Shown: piece after piece, positions 22,213 to 33,290 of the stretch
Position numbering within the stretch: the stretch's first letter is position 1
Layout of the letters: each line of letters starts with the position of its first letter
Source of the DNA: Rhynchospora pubera
Taxonomy: Eukaryota; Streptophyta; Magnoliopsida; Poales; Cyperaceae
Assembly: GCA_028095005.1 (NCBI GenBank)
Contig: CM051459.1
Span: 312,482,513 to 312,546,512 of the forward strand
DNA length: 64,000 bases
Direction: 5' to 3'
Position numbers and translations under genes: made by a program
The notes under the pieces: generated by a model
Database searches by the model: none
Told to the model about the DNA's origin: nothing
Seen by the model: only the letters and a program-made list of their open reading frames with translations

Positions 22213-22393
22213 CAGCTTCTAGCGTGTTTTATAAACGCGTTTTAGGGCCTGTAACGCGTTTATAAAACGCGTTCGAGAGGAGAGAGAGAGGCGCGGTTTA
22301 TAAACGCGTTAGAACTTTCTTCTTATTAAAAAAAATAATAATTCTTTGTATTAAATTTTTTGGTGTCTGAATTTTTATATTAAATAATTTCGG
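22213..22393. repeat. Right TIR of the MULE
   Basis: It is the reverse complement of the left TIR, ending TAAATAATTTCGG at 22,393, and includes GAGGAGAGAGAGAGGCGCGG. The 9-bp duplication CAATTTTTT follows. Inside it, GCGTTTTATAAACGCG-type repeats (about 22,125-22,260) continue. Confidence 0.92.
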
Positions 22394-24918
22394 CAATTTT
22401 TTTTTTGTTTATGTTGGCCAGCATATATAATTAAAATACAAAAGAAATACCTTTCTATCCAGAGTTATCTAATTAAATAGAACATATTGAAAATTCATTT
22501 ATTGTGTATTTTAGAACTTGAACTAGTTTTGGCGAGTTTCATTAATTTCTGCTAGATAAGAACAAACATGAGAGGTGCCTGAAAGTGTATGACACAGTGC
22601 ACACTCAGTCACAGAAGATCACTTCCTCCGACGAGATAGGGTCTCAAATTTTTTTTTTGGATAAGATGGGTCCACTTGATCCGCTTGAATTGCCATGAAG
22701 TGGTGGGGCCCAAAAGAAAAGTAAAACCGTGTTGGACCAGGCTTATACGTGGCTAAGCTGATGGAAACGTGACAAAAGAGCAAGATATACCGTCAGTAAA
22801 ACTGGGAATAAATATTATTCGAGACAATGACATAATTAGTAAAGATAGGAAAAATATTAGAATATTAGGAAGGTTCCAACAATGGAATGGCGAACAATTG
22901 TACGGCAGGTGTAACAAGAATTTCATGAATCAAAAATTATTTGTAGTGTGTTCATACAGTTGATAGCTATGCTTCAATTTTCGGCTTGTTTTAACCCAAT
23001 TGGGTTCTCACAAGTGGCATTTAAAAATATCAAATTAATTTTCTTGCCGACGAAGTGTGTAGATATATTCCTGAAAGAGATAAATTTGTGGTAAACAACA
23101 ACACTGTGAAATCGTTAAGATATGATTAGTACACTTGGCCACCGACCATGTAGGAATTATGTTTAGTCATCTTTGGAATGTTGAAACAGGATTTAATAGA
23201 GTTTATAGTACGATGTTAAGTGGCAAATGTTCATGAGATCCACGTACTTAGTACACGTAAGCACGAATCTACTTTATAATAACATCACATAACCGAATCA
23301 TGAAAGTGTTCGACACCTTGACAATAAATTCGAGCTGAATATAATCGTACAACTTACATTAGTTGGTTTAATTACAAGGATATGTCGGCACGCATCACAA
23401 CAACAAAAAAAAAAAAGGAAACATAGTACGTGAGAAGAGATTCTTCTATTTCTATTTTTTTTTAAGATTCTTCTAGCAAACTTAAATAAAATACAATGAT
23501 AAGCTTGTAATTAAGAAAATTAGAGGAACACAGTTAACATGCATGCAGTTTTTTCAGATTAAAAAATTTGAGGTGCGGTAAATATTATGGGAATATTGTC
23601 CCCAGCAGCAAGTGTGTTATAGCTATACCACTAACATCTCTATTTGAAGATATTTACTTATAAGGGAATTTCATAATTGGGTTTGATTAGTAATAAAATA
23701 CTTTTTAGTGGAGATTGGTTTAATTTTGAAAACAATAAAAGTTATAAAACGGAATTTGATGCTGTCCACTCATCATTGGCCTATATTTGTAGGGGAAAAA
23801 TACATATGGGACCGTTAATTTCAAGTGCGTATATAATTGCTAAAAAAGACTTCTTCCTGACTTAAATGAGTGTTCACACTTCACAGAGGCCAGAGGGATT
23901 TGAATACTTGGTTCAAAATCAAAAGTTTTTCTTTCCAGGCAGCTGTTTTTGGAAACATTGACTTTGGTCAAAATATGTGGAACTGAAAATTACTATTTTA
24001 AATCTCAATAATTCTATGTTCATTTTTATTCTAATGTGTATACACCGACCGTATAAAAAGATGGGGTTCATATCTTGCTTATAATAATTTGTTCATTTTG
24101 AATGAAATGAGTGTTCCTTTTAAGATAGAAAACCAGATGGGAATATTTGGAGGGTGACTTGGGCTTTTATATGTAATTTAATTAATTGGAATATTCCAAA
24201 TCGATCCATCCAACAAGAATCGAAAAATTAAGAATAATATAGATTTTATTAAGTTAGGTAAATATTGAAAATTGTGCTCATCTTTTTTGTTTACATTACT
24301 TCTTTACAAAATTTTGCTTGTATATATTAATAATATTGTAGAATAATGTGTTGTGTTGTTAACTTCTTTTGATTAAAACTTGTTAAATATGAGTTCTATT
24401 GAGTGGCTTCTAGTTTTTGTTTGTATTTAAATAATTTATTGTTGCTTAATTATATATTTTTTTATATCGATTTTCTTCAGGAAAGCACAAAGTTGATACA
24501 TTTTTACCTTAGAAAGCATCGGTTGGATAGGTTTCTGCTTATAATAAGTTAGTTATAAATTGAAAATATAATTATAACCTAGTGATAATGAATTAAATTG
24601 AAAATCTAAATAATATCTAACCAATCTAAGTTATCTACGACCCAAAAATGAGACTCAGAGACATATTTATTTAGGCCATTTTAAAAATGCACTTGTAATT
24701 TTCCATTTGTGATACTCGAATTTTGCTAACTTTAAATATATAATTCTAGTATGGTATTTTGCATGTTGAAAACTAAGAAAAGAAAAAAGGCACAACATAT
24801 GAATTTTAGATCATGATAGAATTTATTTATCATAGTTTAGATGCATTATTTTTTTTTATGTGACCTGAAGGGCCATCACTTTATTATAATTAAAAAAATA
24901 AAATAGAAATATAATGAG

Positions 24919-25305
24919 AACCAGCTTTTAGTCTAGTGGTAAAGAAAAAACACCTTCAACAGAGATCGTAGGTTTAAAATTTGACTGGATTCCTTTGTGA
25001 TATGTAGGCCCTGATCAAAATGAAGTTTACATGGGATTTCATTTCATTTCAATTGATTTTATAGGATTTCGTTGGATCTAATTACATGAGAATTCCAATC
25101 AAATGACACCAAATTCCTTCATTTTGATCAAGAATTTTCCAACGAAATGAAATGAAATGAAATCCCACGTCAAAATGTTTGATCAGAGCCTTAATTTTGA
25201 AATTAGTTTTTTTTAGAGAACTAGGTAGTGACTACCAAGTTATTAATTTTGAAATTAGTTAGGAGAACTTAACTCCACCTTTATATCTTCAAAAAGTGGA
25301 AACAT
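24919..25305 (+). repeat. tRNA-derived SINE with a nested MITE
   Basis: The head TAGTCTAGTGGTAAAG is a good A-box-like sequence, and GATCGTAGGTTTAAAATTTG about 35 nt on is a diverged B box. The body is interrupted at about 25,005 by a MITE and resumes with TTAATTTTGAAATTAG, ending GGAGAACTTAACTCCACC near 25,285. The second copy at 47,830 has the same order without the interruption, supporting both calls. A 16-bp direct repeat TTAATTTTGAAATTAG flanks a further small segment at about 25,210-25,245. Confidence 0.6.
25006..25193. mobile_element. Foldback MITE nested in the SINE
   Basis: The left end GGCCCTGATCAAA pairs with TTTGATCAGAGCC at the right end. Inside, GGGATTTCATTTCATTTC pairs with GAAATGAAATGAAATCCC. 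The flanks are GTA and TTA, close to the TWA target of PIF/Harbinger (Tourist) elements. There is no coding capacity. Length is about 188 bp. Confidence 0.75.
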
Positions 25306-26260
25306 AATATTCATCCACTACGTTACAAATTACCAAAATGGGATCCCCACCCTCTGGAAGCATTATTAATTAATATTATTAAATTAGGTCATAAAACACA
25401 GTGTGTGCCTATAGATCATGGTTTTATTTATTGCTTTAGCATTCCTAACATTCCACGAATCATCCCCACTTTCAATCAGCCCTCTTCGAAATTTTATTGC
25501 TATATAGGTGTGTGTGGGTAGAAACTGGGGGGTTGTATCAAATTTTATTGCTATATAGGTGTGTGTGGGTAGAAACTAGTGTCCTTTTGAAGTTTGAACG
25601 AGGTCGTGGCTCGTGGGCAACAAATAAATACCAAAAAATCTTTTATTAATGTCAAAATATGCTTTTCCTTCTGCTAGAAAACGTGAATTTTCTAATGGCA
25701 AAGTCAAAGCATTTTTCTTTTCAAAAGAAGAGGCTCTGAAGATAGGATCAGAGCGTGTGAGAAAATTATGAAGAATATACTTTCCTTTGTACGACGAAAA
25801 TAGAGATATAGATAAATTATTAAAGCATTTTTTCTTCAAATTTTTCTGTCCTTCATCTAAAGGTGCAATTTTCTAAATTATTAAACTAAATACAGATTCT
25901 TAGACCTATTAATTATTATCATTATTATTATTATCATCACTACAAGTAACACTTAAAATATGCTCAGTAATTAGAGTGTTTAAATTTTTCTAAATTTCAA
26001 TCTATTAATTTATGGTACTTGATATAGATAAACTGAAAATATAAGAGAGAAATTTTAAACTGTACTCAGTTGAAATATTTTATTTTAGTCAGTATAATGT
26101 CAGCTGTTAGGAAACATTAATATTGAATTTGTACATTAATTGCAGTATTTTTTTTTTATGTATGGTTCCGGATATATTACGGTAATATTTCTTAAACAAA
26201 ATTTTCTTAAAATATTTGGTATAGTAATTAGTTCTCCAGTCACTTCACATTAAGTCCAGA

Positions 26261-26326
<66 letters not shown>

Positions 26327-27081
26327 TTTCGTATTTTGAAATTTTTGATGACGTGGTTGAACTTGCATTTGAAAAAATTATCATTTTTCCGTTGTTTTCT
26401 TTCCCTATCCGATACGTGTCAATTATATTTCTCTATCTCTATCTTCATCTCTACTTCTTATAAACACACCGACTATAGAGGTATTACACGATAGGTCTAA
26501 CATATAAATAGATATTTTTACCGTTCGATTGATTTGATCTGTGGTCAGATATTAATCGCCATACGAAGTAACAATATATTTTGATTTTTCGTCTAATAAA
26601 AAAATAAATTAAATAACATATCTATTTGTATTGATGCTAGATATTTTTTATTATCTACTATTATTTTATTTTCTTTTATTTGCTTTTATTTGCCCAGGTA
26701 TGAGAATATCTTTAGCCAATAAGTATTAACATATATAGTATAAAATTCGAATCTGTGCATGATTACACTCATAAGTGAAGACTTATTTCGGCCGACAATT
26801 AGCAACCCTCTATTCGTTTATCTACTACTCCTTATAAAGGAAAATAAAAAATAAAGCTATATCCAACTCTTAATTAAAGAAGTATCTAATTCTTTATATC
26901 CAAATCTTAATTAATGATGTAGTCTCTTTAGTTAATAAAAATATTCATTTTCATCACATTTTTTTCCCTTATTCATATGTTCAGTTTTATTTTTTTGTTG
27001 AAGTATAACAATATTTTTTCAAATATTTTATTTACCCATTCCCATAGTATTATCAAATATCATTCTAAATATTGTAATTAC

Positions 27082-27222
27082 TGCCTCCGTTTGGATGCAT
27101 TGAGAAGAAGTAGGAAGAAGAAAGAAAGGAAGAAAAAAAATTATAAACAATCCAAACTCTTCACAAAGTTACACACTTTCCAATACTTCTCCCTTCTTCC
27201 CGCACCTATCCAAACGGAGATA
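27082..27222. mobile_element. Diverged MITE, CTCCGTTTGGAT family
   Basis: CTCCGTTTGGATGCATTG at 27,085 pairs with CCTATCCAAACGGAG ending at 27,219. The interior (GAAGAAG tract, AATTATAAACAATCCAAACTC, ACACTTTCCAATACTTC) is a reverse-complement match to the element at 31,771-31,927, so the two belong to one family. The target duplication is no longer clear. A 167-codon open frame crossing this MITE is treated as chance. Confidence 0.7.
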
Positions 27223-27944
27223 CTTCTAGAACAAAACTCCGTATCAGCAAATGATTTTTGTACTTTTAAAAATTTGTCTTTAATAGTTTTTAATGTTAAT
27301 GATAAAATATTTGATGCTTATATATATTGTAGTTGTATTTTTTTGTTGTCCCTAATTAAAGACCTAGGGATGAATAGGCACAATTTTGATTTCTTAAACC
27401 GGTATGATCAATTTTTGGTTCAAGTAAATAATTATCAAACACAAGCAATTAGACAAACAATTCAAATCAGATGTAAATAGAGAAAAGAGAAAGAAGTGAC
27501 ACACGATATAATTACGGAGTTCCGACCCTCTAGGAAATGCTAGCCTTAGTCGTACTTCTTTAAGAGTTTCACTACCATGAAAGGATGCGCTCCGTTCAAT
27601 TTCACAAAAAAAGTGTCTACAACTTCGAACCGAATCGTCTCGTCACAAGAAACTCGAGTTGGATCGGCCTAACCTCTAATCTAATCAAGAACACACTCAA
27701 GGAATGAGCCTCTAAATAAAATCTCTCAAAATTGTGACTACAAAGCACTATGGGTTTGATTTAGGCACTCTAATCTCAAGTATTTAGCTAAGTAATGCTA
27801 AAAAATTAAGAGAGAATAGTCTTAGATGTTTGGAGCTCAAGAAGAGGTATTTTGCAAGGTATTCAATCAATCAAAATAGCCCAAAGGGGTTTGATATATA
27901 TAGAGGGCGTTAAGAGCTCCAAACATGTCAAAATAATAACCAAA

Positions 27945-28520
27945 CGTTACACAAATTTACCAAGCGTTACACAATGCTTGAAAATAGTCGTTAAATAAAA
28001 TAAAATCTGACAAACCCATTGGAGATTGTCAGAAGCGTTACACAACGCTATCAAGCATTGTGCAACGCTTGGAACAAAGAAAATTCAATGGTCAAAAACG
28101 TCGTCAGAAACATTGCACAACTTTTGGAAGCGTTATGCAACGCTTCTAAAAATAAGTGTTGTGTAACACTAGTCGTTACAAAACATACGACAGAGCAACC
28201 TCATTTTGACAAAAAAATAAAGCGTTATAAAAATCTGAACATGCCTTCTGGAATGCTTGATTTTAAAAACATTGTACAATGTTAGAAAACGTTATACAAC
28301 ATACTGTTGTAAAAATTGTGCAACTCTATCAAACATTGTACGACCTTTGATCAAACATTAGACAACTGAAAGAAGTGTTGTGTAACGCATGAGGATTGTT
28401 TTTTGCAAAATAGAAGATGAGATATGCTCTGAAGCGTTGTACAACCTTACCTAACGTTGTATGACCTTTTCCAAACATTACACAACGGGAAGAAGGGTTG
28501 TGTAACTTTTCATACGAATT
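27945..28520. repeat. Degenerate array of GCGTTACACAACGC-type palindromes
   Basis: Over about 575 bp, twenty or so variants of GCGTTRYRCAACGC (AGCGTTACACAACGCT, GCATTGTGCAACGCTT, GCGTTATGCAACGCTT and so on) occur singly or in inverted pairs, 15-40 bp apart. There is no coding gene. It may be the subterminal region of a degenerate DNA transposon or a decayed satellite; the ends could not be set. Confidence 0.7.
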
Positions 28521-28897
28521 TTGAGCAGATTACTTAGAAAAATTAGGAGATTAGTTTAGAATTACAACCAATTAAACTCTAGACTTCCTAAATAGTCTTC
28601 CACAACCTTGTTTAGCTTCTGTACTTGTGCTACACGGCTACACCTGATTTTACTACCTTGTTCCATTTAAAACTAAACAAACACTTGAGAGAAGAGATTA
28701 GTGATTGAATGATGTTGTTTTGTAAATTGACAAACTAAGTGAAGATATTGTTTGAAACAACACTTTTGATAGAAAATTTTTTTGTGGGGATAAATTTTGA
28801 ACCAGATTTCAATCACAATCGTTTTTTTTTTTTTTGAAGAAAATACCAATTTGTTATAAATCATGAACGGTTGTGATTGAAGTCATGTTCATACTTA

Positions 28898-28900
<3 letters not shown>

Positions 28901-28956
<56 letters not shown>
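28901..28956. repeat. (AT)n microsatellite
   Basis: About 28 uninterrupted AT units immediately precede a MITE-like foldback. A shorter TATATACATATATATATAT tract lies on its other side at about 29,594-29,613. Confidence 0.98.
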
Positions 28957-28960
<4 letters not shown>

Positions 28961-29594
28961 GTGGGATAAAGTGCCATAGATGGCAATGCCATAGATGCCT
29001 TTTTTGAGTCATGTTTTGAAGATCCGAAATTCAATCGGTCAATCCAAACCGTTCAAATTGATCAGCATATTGAAATACCATTGGAGACCAAATTTTACAT
29101 TTTTTAAATTTTTTTGGTATTTATTTTGATATGTTCAAATTGGAGGGTCTGAAATACTCCAATTGTTTTTTTAAAAATATCATAATAAATAGCAAAAAAA
29201 TTCGAAAAAATATAAAATTTGGTCTCCAAGGATATTTTAATATGGTGAATAACTTGGATTTTTTCAAGATCCAAAATTCAAACAGTCAATCTAAATTGTT
29301 CAAGTTGATCACCATATTGAAATATCTTGTAGACCAAATTATATATATATATATATATATATATTATTTTGCTATTTATTATGATATTTTCAAATGAGAG
29401 GACATGAAATACTCCAATTATAGTGTTTTTTTAAAAATTCATAATAAATAGTAAAAAATTTTAAAAAATATAAAATTTGGTCTCCAAAAATATTTCAATA
29501 TGGTGAACAATTTAAACGATTTGAATTGACAGTTTAAATTTTAGATCTTGAAGAACGAATCGATGGCAACTGGATAGCACGTCATCCTTCCTCT
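28957..29594. mobile_element. Foldback element flanked by (TA)n, with an internally duplicated body
   Basis: The ends are GAGGTGGGATAAAGTGCCAT and, in reverse complement, GAGGAAGGATGACGTGCTAT. The body contains the block TTTGGTCTCCAA ... CATATTGAAATA ... CAATCCAAACC four times in alternating orientation, giving two adjacent foldback units (about 29,010-29,270 and 29,270-29,530). TA-microsatellites on both sides recall the Micron-type MITEs of rice, which sit within (TA)n. There is no coding capacity. Confidence 0.6.
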
Positions 29595-31770
29595 ATATAC
29601 ATATATATATATTTTTCATTTGCGTTCTTTATTTTGCTTGTAGATATCAAAAGTAGGTGGTACCAATTATCAGCTTCGCAAAAGGAAATAAGAAGGAAAA
29701 AAACGTTTTATCCACAATGCTGACATAACAGAACAAAAGCGAAAGGGACCGACCGACAAAAAAGTGGAAATAAAAATGTTTTCCGAGGGGAAAGAATAAA
29801 AGATAACCTACGTCAAAGAAAGAATGGATCGGTAACGGTAAACATGTCTATAGAGTAAAGATTGCAGTCCAAATGCACATATCGTGGGGTCTCGTTCATA
29901 TATATGATATATGATATATCCCATTACCCCCATACATTTTATATGGTCCACGTATTGTTCTTTTCTGACGAAAATGGGTCCACATTTGATCTCCTCTACT
30001 GATTGTGCATGTACTTGTTTATCAAAAATTGTGCATGTACTTTTGATACTCGCGAATATGTTTTGTCCTGTCAATCATTATTTCAGGTTTTTTTGAACAA
30101 AATTTAAAATAGGGCAAGCAAAAAAATTTGTGGCTCTTGGCTCGCTCGAAATCGATTTGTTAATTATTCAAAACTAATTCGTTCGAAATAATTTCGAGTT
30201 TCTAATGAATCGAGTTTTTAGACTCAAAATTAATACTGAATCGATTACGAGCGATAGATAGCTTGCTCGTTAGTGGCTCGTAAATTATTCAACTCGAAAT
30301 TATACATTAGCGATAGTAGGCGTTTAGTGAAAGTCAAAAGGACCGGGCCGGATTTCAAATGACCGGACTTGACGGGTTTGATATAAGGACCGGACCGGAC
30401 CGGGTTTGAAGGATTTCTTTTCTAAATAAGTAGCCCGGACCTTTGAAAATCCGGCCCTTCTAAGTCCTTCGTCTTTCAAATGGTCGGGTTCAAGAATCCA
30501 AAGGACTCGAAGGATTCTATATAATATTTTGATATTTAATAATTATTTCTAAAAAATTATTATAATTATATAAATATTTTCAATTTTTCCTTCCTCCTTA
30601 AACTCCGGACTTGGAACCGGCTATGTTACAATAACATAGACGGAGTTAAAATATTATTTTTTTGTTAGTATATTAATAAAAAAAAATAATTGAAAATAAA
30701 AGTTATTTGAATTTTTTAGCATAAAAATAAAATGTACCTTGTTTTAATAAAAAAAAACTTGAATCTAGCACATCAGTCATTGAACCTAGAAATGAAGAGA
30801 TTATGATTTAAGAACATAAGTATTTTAGATAATCAATTTGTATTTCTTCTATAAAATTCTTATTATTCTATTAATTTTATTGAACCGGCCCTTTCAAATA
30901 AACCGGGTCGGTCCGGACCGGACCTAGTCCTTCGATATCCGTCCCATCAAAATCCGTCTTCGTTGAAAATTAAATCCGACCCTTTCAAAATCTGGCCCTT
31001 CTAGGTACTTACCCGTTGTAAATCTTTCGAAGAGCCGGTCCGGTCCGAATTTAAAGACGGTCTTTCGAAGAACGGGCCAAGGACCAAGAACTTTTGGTAT
31101 ATCACTGTATGCGCCTGTATATATAACCCAATTTTTTAGGCGGAAAAAAATTCCTATGTTTGCCCTCCCGCCAAATCTTCCTCTATAAGCAAACCATTTC
31201 TCTCTTTTTTAGAATCTTCTTATCACTTCTATCTCTTCATCACAGTTTCTCGTCTCTTCGTTTCAATGGCTAAGATCCTAAAAAGTTATCTTCACCTTTA
31301 CGGCTCCGAGCTCAAATTTTTTCTTCGCCTCTAGTTCTGATCAAACCTGACCTCAGATTTTCTCTTCGCCTCTTGTCCTTTATCTCTTCGCTCATTTGCT
31401 GGTTCTCGATTCTTCAAACTCTCCTCTCTAGCTACTCTATAAAGAACAACTTATCAATTCGAGCTATTAACGGCTCGAGTCAAACTAGTTCGTTATAAAT
31501 TCGAATCAATTACAAATTGAATTTTTCTACTCGATATTGCTTAACAACTCGAATCGAATTGGCTTGAATCTATTTCGAATCAAATTCTAATATGACTTAG
31601 CTCGTTCGAACTCGGCTCATTGTCAATTGACAAATTGGCAATTCTAGAAGTAATTAATACTAAGTTCCTTTCTGATAAAAGCTCATGAAACGCCTTTTAA
31701 AAGACAATTAATTTTCTTGTATTATTTTGCAGCTGCTGCCAAGCTTTTCTAAATTTTTTTTCTTCATATT

Positions 31771-31927
31771 GGGTGCGTTTGGATAGGTGTGGGAAGAAGG
31801 GAAGAAGGGAAGAAGTGGGAAGAAGTATTGGGAAGTGTGTAATTTTGTGAAGAGTTTGGATTGTTTATAATTTTTTTTCTTCTTCTTCCTTCTTCTTCTT
31901 CTTTCTTCCAACGATCCAAACGCACCC
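31771..31927. mobile_element. MITE, GGGTGCGTTTGGAT TIR family
   Basis: GGGTGCGTTTGGAT at 31,771 is matched by ATCCAAACGCACCC ending at 31,927. The flanks are ATT on both sides (31,768-31,770 and 31,928-31,930). The interior is rich in GAAGAAG and its complement and lacks genes. It is a relative of the 27,082-27,222 copy and of the wider GGGTGTGTTTGGAT type at 45,570. Confidence 0.82.
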
Positions 31928-33101
31928 ATTAACTATATGTTAATAGAGCTACTATTATCCCTAACAAATGCTTTAATTTTTAACTCCTTACAAAAGTAAT
32001 TGTAAATCATATGTAATGATTTAACTTTTTTTCTCATTTCTAATATTCTGATTATAATGAAAATTTATGCAATTAAATTTTTTTTTGAAAAGATGGAAGT
32101 CTGATGGTGGGATGATACCAACGTTTATATATATTTTAATTTTTAAGATAAGTAAGACATGATAACTCATCCCTTGATTTTTTTTTTCTTGATGCATTTT
32201 TCTTCATTTTGAAGAAACGATAGTATACATGAAATTCAAGTTCGAATGTTCGATCAAAAGAGAAAAAAAAAAAGATGACAGAGTCTGCGACGAGGTCTTA
32301 AATATTTTGAATGCAGATAACTCAGCTAAAAATTAAGTAATAAATTTTTAATCAATACATCAAAGTATTTAAAATTTTTAACTAAATTGAGTTAAATTCA
32401 CATTTCTTTTAGGGTTCAAATGGTGTTTTTCTTAAGAAAATTGTCTTTACAAGCATTCAAGCATATACAACAACAACATTGCTTGATTTGGACGCATAAA
32501 ATAAGGATACATTGCATCGTATTTTCACCATCTAAATCCGCCTCTAGTGTACTAAAAAATAGTCATATTTTCTTCATTTTTCTGGTTTTTTTCCCCAATC
32601 TTTATTCTTCATCACTCTCTTACAACTAAATTGACAAAAAATAAAAGTAAAAGATAAATAAATAGCTCTTATTTTCATAGGAAACGAAAGAACACTAAAT
32701 TAAGAGGTAAATGCATAACTCAAACATCCACTCATTATTTGGATGCTCGCTTATATAGAAGAGAGAACTAATTGGCTATGTTTGGCAAAATCCATAACAA
32801 CCCCACGAATAGCTATCCCAAGAATCCAGAACCCATGTTCGTGTGTTCTCCAAAATTTTGGAATCCAGAACAAGCTCGCGATTTGTTCTTATTCGACGTA
32901 GGTTTGGTTCGCGCAGAACAATACTGTTCGCATGGTTACCAAACATTAAGAACAACACTTCCATGGATATTAAATTTCATAGTAAGTTGAGATTTTAATT
33001 CTTCTCATCGTTAAAAAAAAAATTATGTAGAAGAAGTTAATATATTTAAAACTAAAAATCCTACAAATAGTTCTCTAAATATTTGATGATAAGAGCAAAA
33101 A

Positions 33102-33290
33102 TAATCCGAATCTACTGACGCGCTACACCATGTGTCGCGCACCCACGACAGTCTGATTTTGATCGGACGGTTCATTTTTTACAGGCCTATCAATTTAGAT
33201 TACATGCACGGAGCTTCCTTGTCCATTGGATCTTGATCGGACGGCCAGGATGTCGCGCTACACCAAGTGTCGCGCAACACCTGATTTGAG
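33102..33290. mobile_element. GCGCTACACC/GTGTCGCGC foldback MITE, copy 1
   Basis: The block GCGCTACACCATGTGTCGCGC near the left and GCGCTACACCAAGTGTCGCGC near the right frame a body with TTTGATCGGACGGTTCA and GTCCATTGGATCTTGATCGG. The whole segment matches, in reverse complement, 40,160-40,348 in CTP synthase intron 2. Two dispersed copies of the same 185-190 bp make a mobile repeat likely. Confidence 0.75.

Larger units (their letters stand above)
17142..22402 (+). mobile_element. Complete Mutator-like element (MULE) with long TIRs and 9-bp target duplication
   Basis: The terminal inverted repeats start CCGAAATTATTTAATA at 17,151 and end with the reverse complement at 22,393. They stay near-identical for about 180 bp (17,151 to about 17,335; about 22,213-22,393). 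The flanks are CAATTTTTT at 17,142-17,150 and CAATTTTTT at 22,394-22,402, a perfect 9-bp target duplication, standard for MULEs. The element proper is 5,243 bp. Inside are a two-exon transposase, palindromic GCGTTTATAAAACGCG repeats near both ends and after the gene, a tandem repeat array, and a hairpin. Structure and coding potential look complete. Confidence 0.95.

Noticed and set aside
24919..25000. tRNA gene at TAGTCTAGTGGTAAAG
   Set aside because: Diverged B box and no acceptor stem; matches the SINE at 47,829.
26977..27480. 167-codon plus-strand open frame
   Set aside because: It crosses a foldback MITE, is Phe/Lys/Asn-rich from AT-biased DNA and has no domain; judged chance.
31266..31335. 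Start of a protein gene with TATA box upstream
   Set aside because: The frame closes after about 22 codons and no exon-like continuation is visible; treated as a fragment within repeats.
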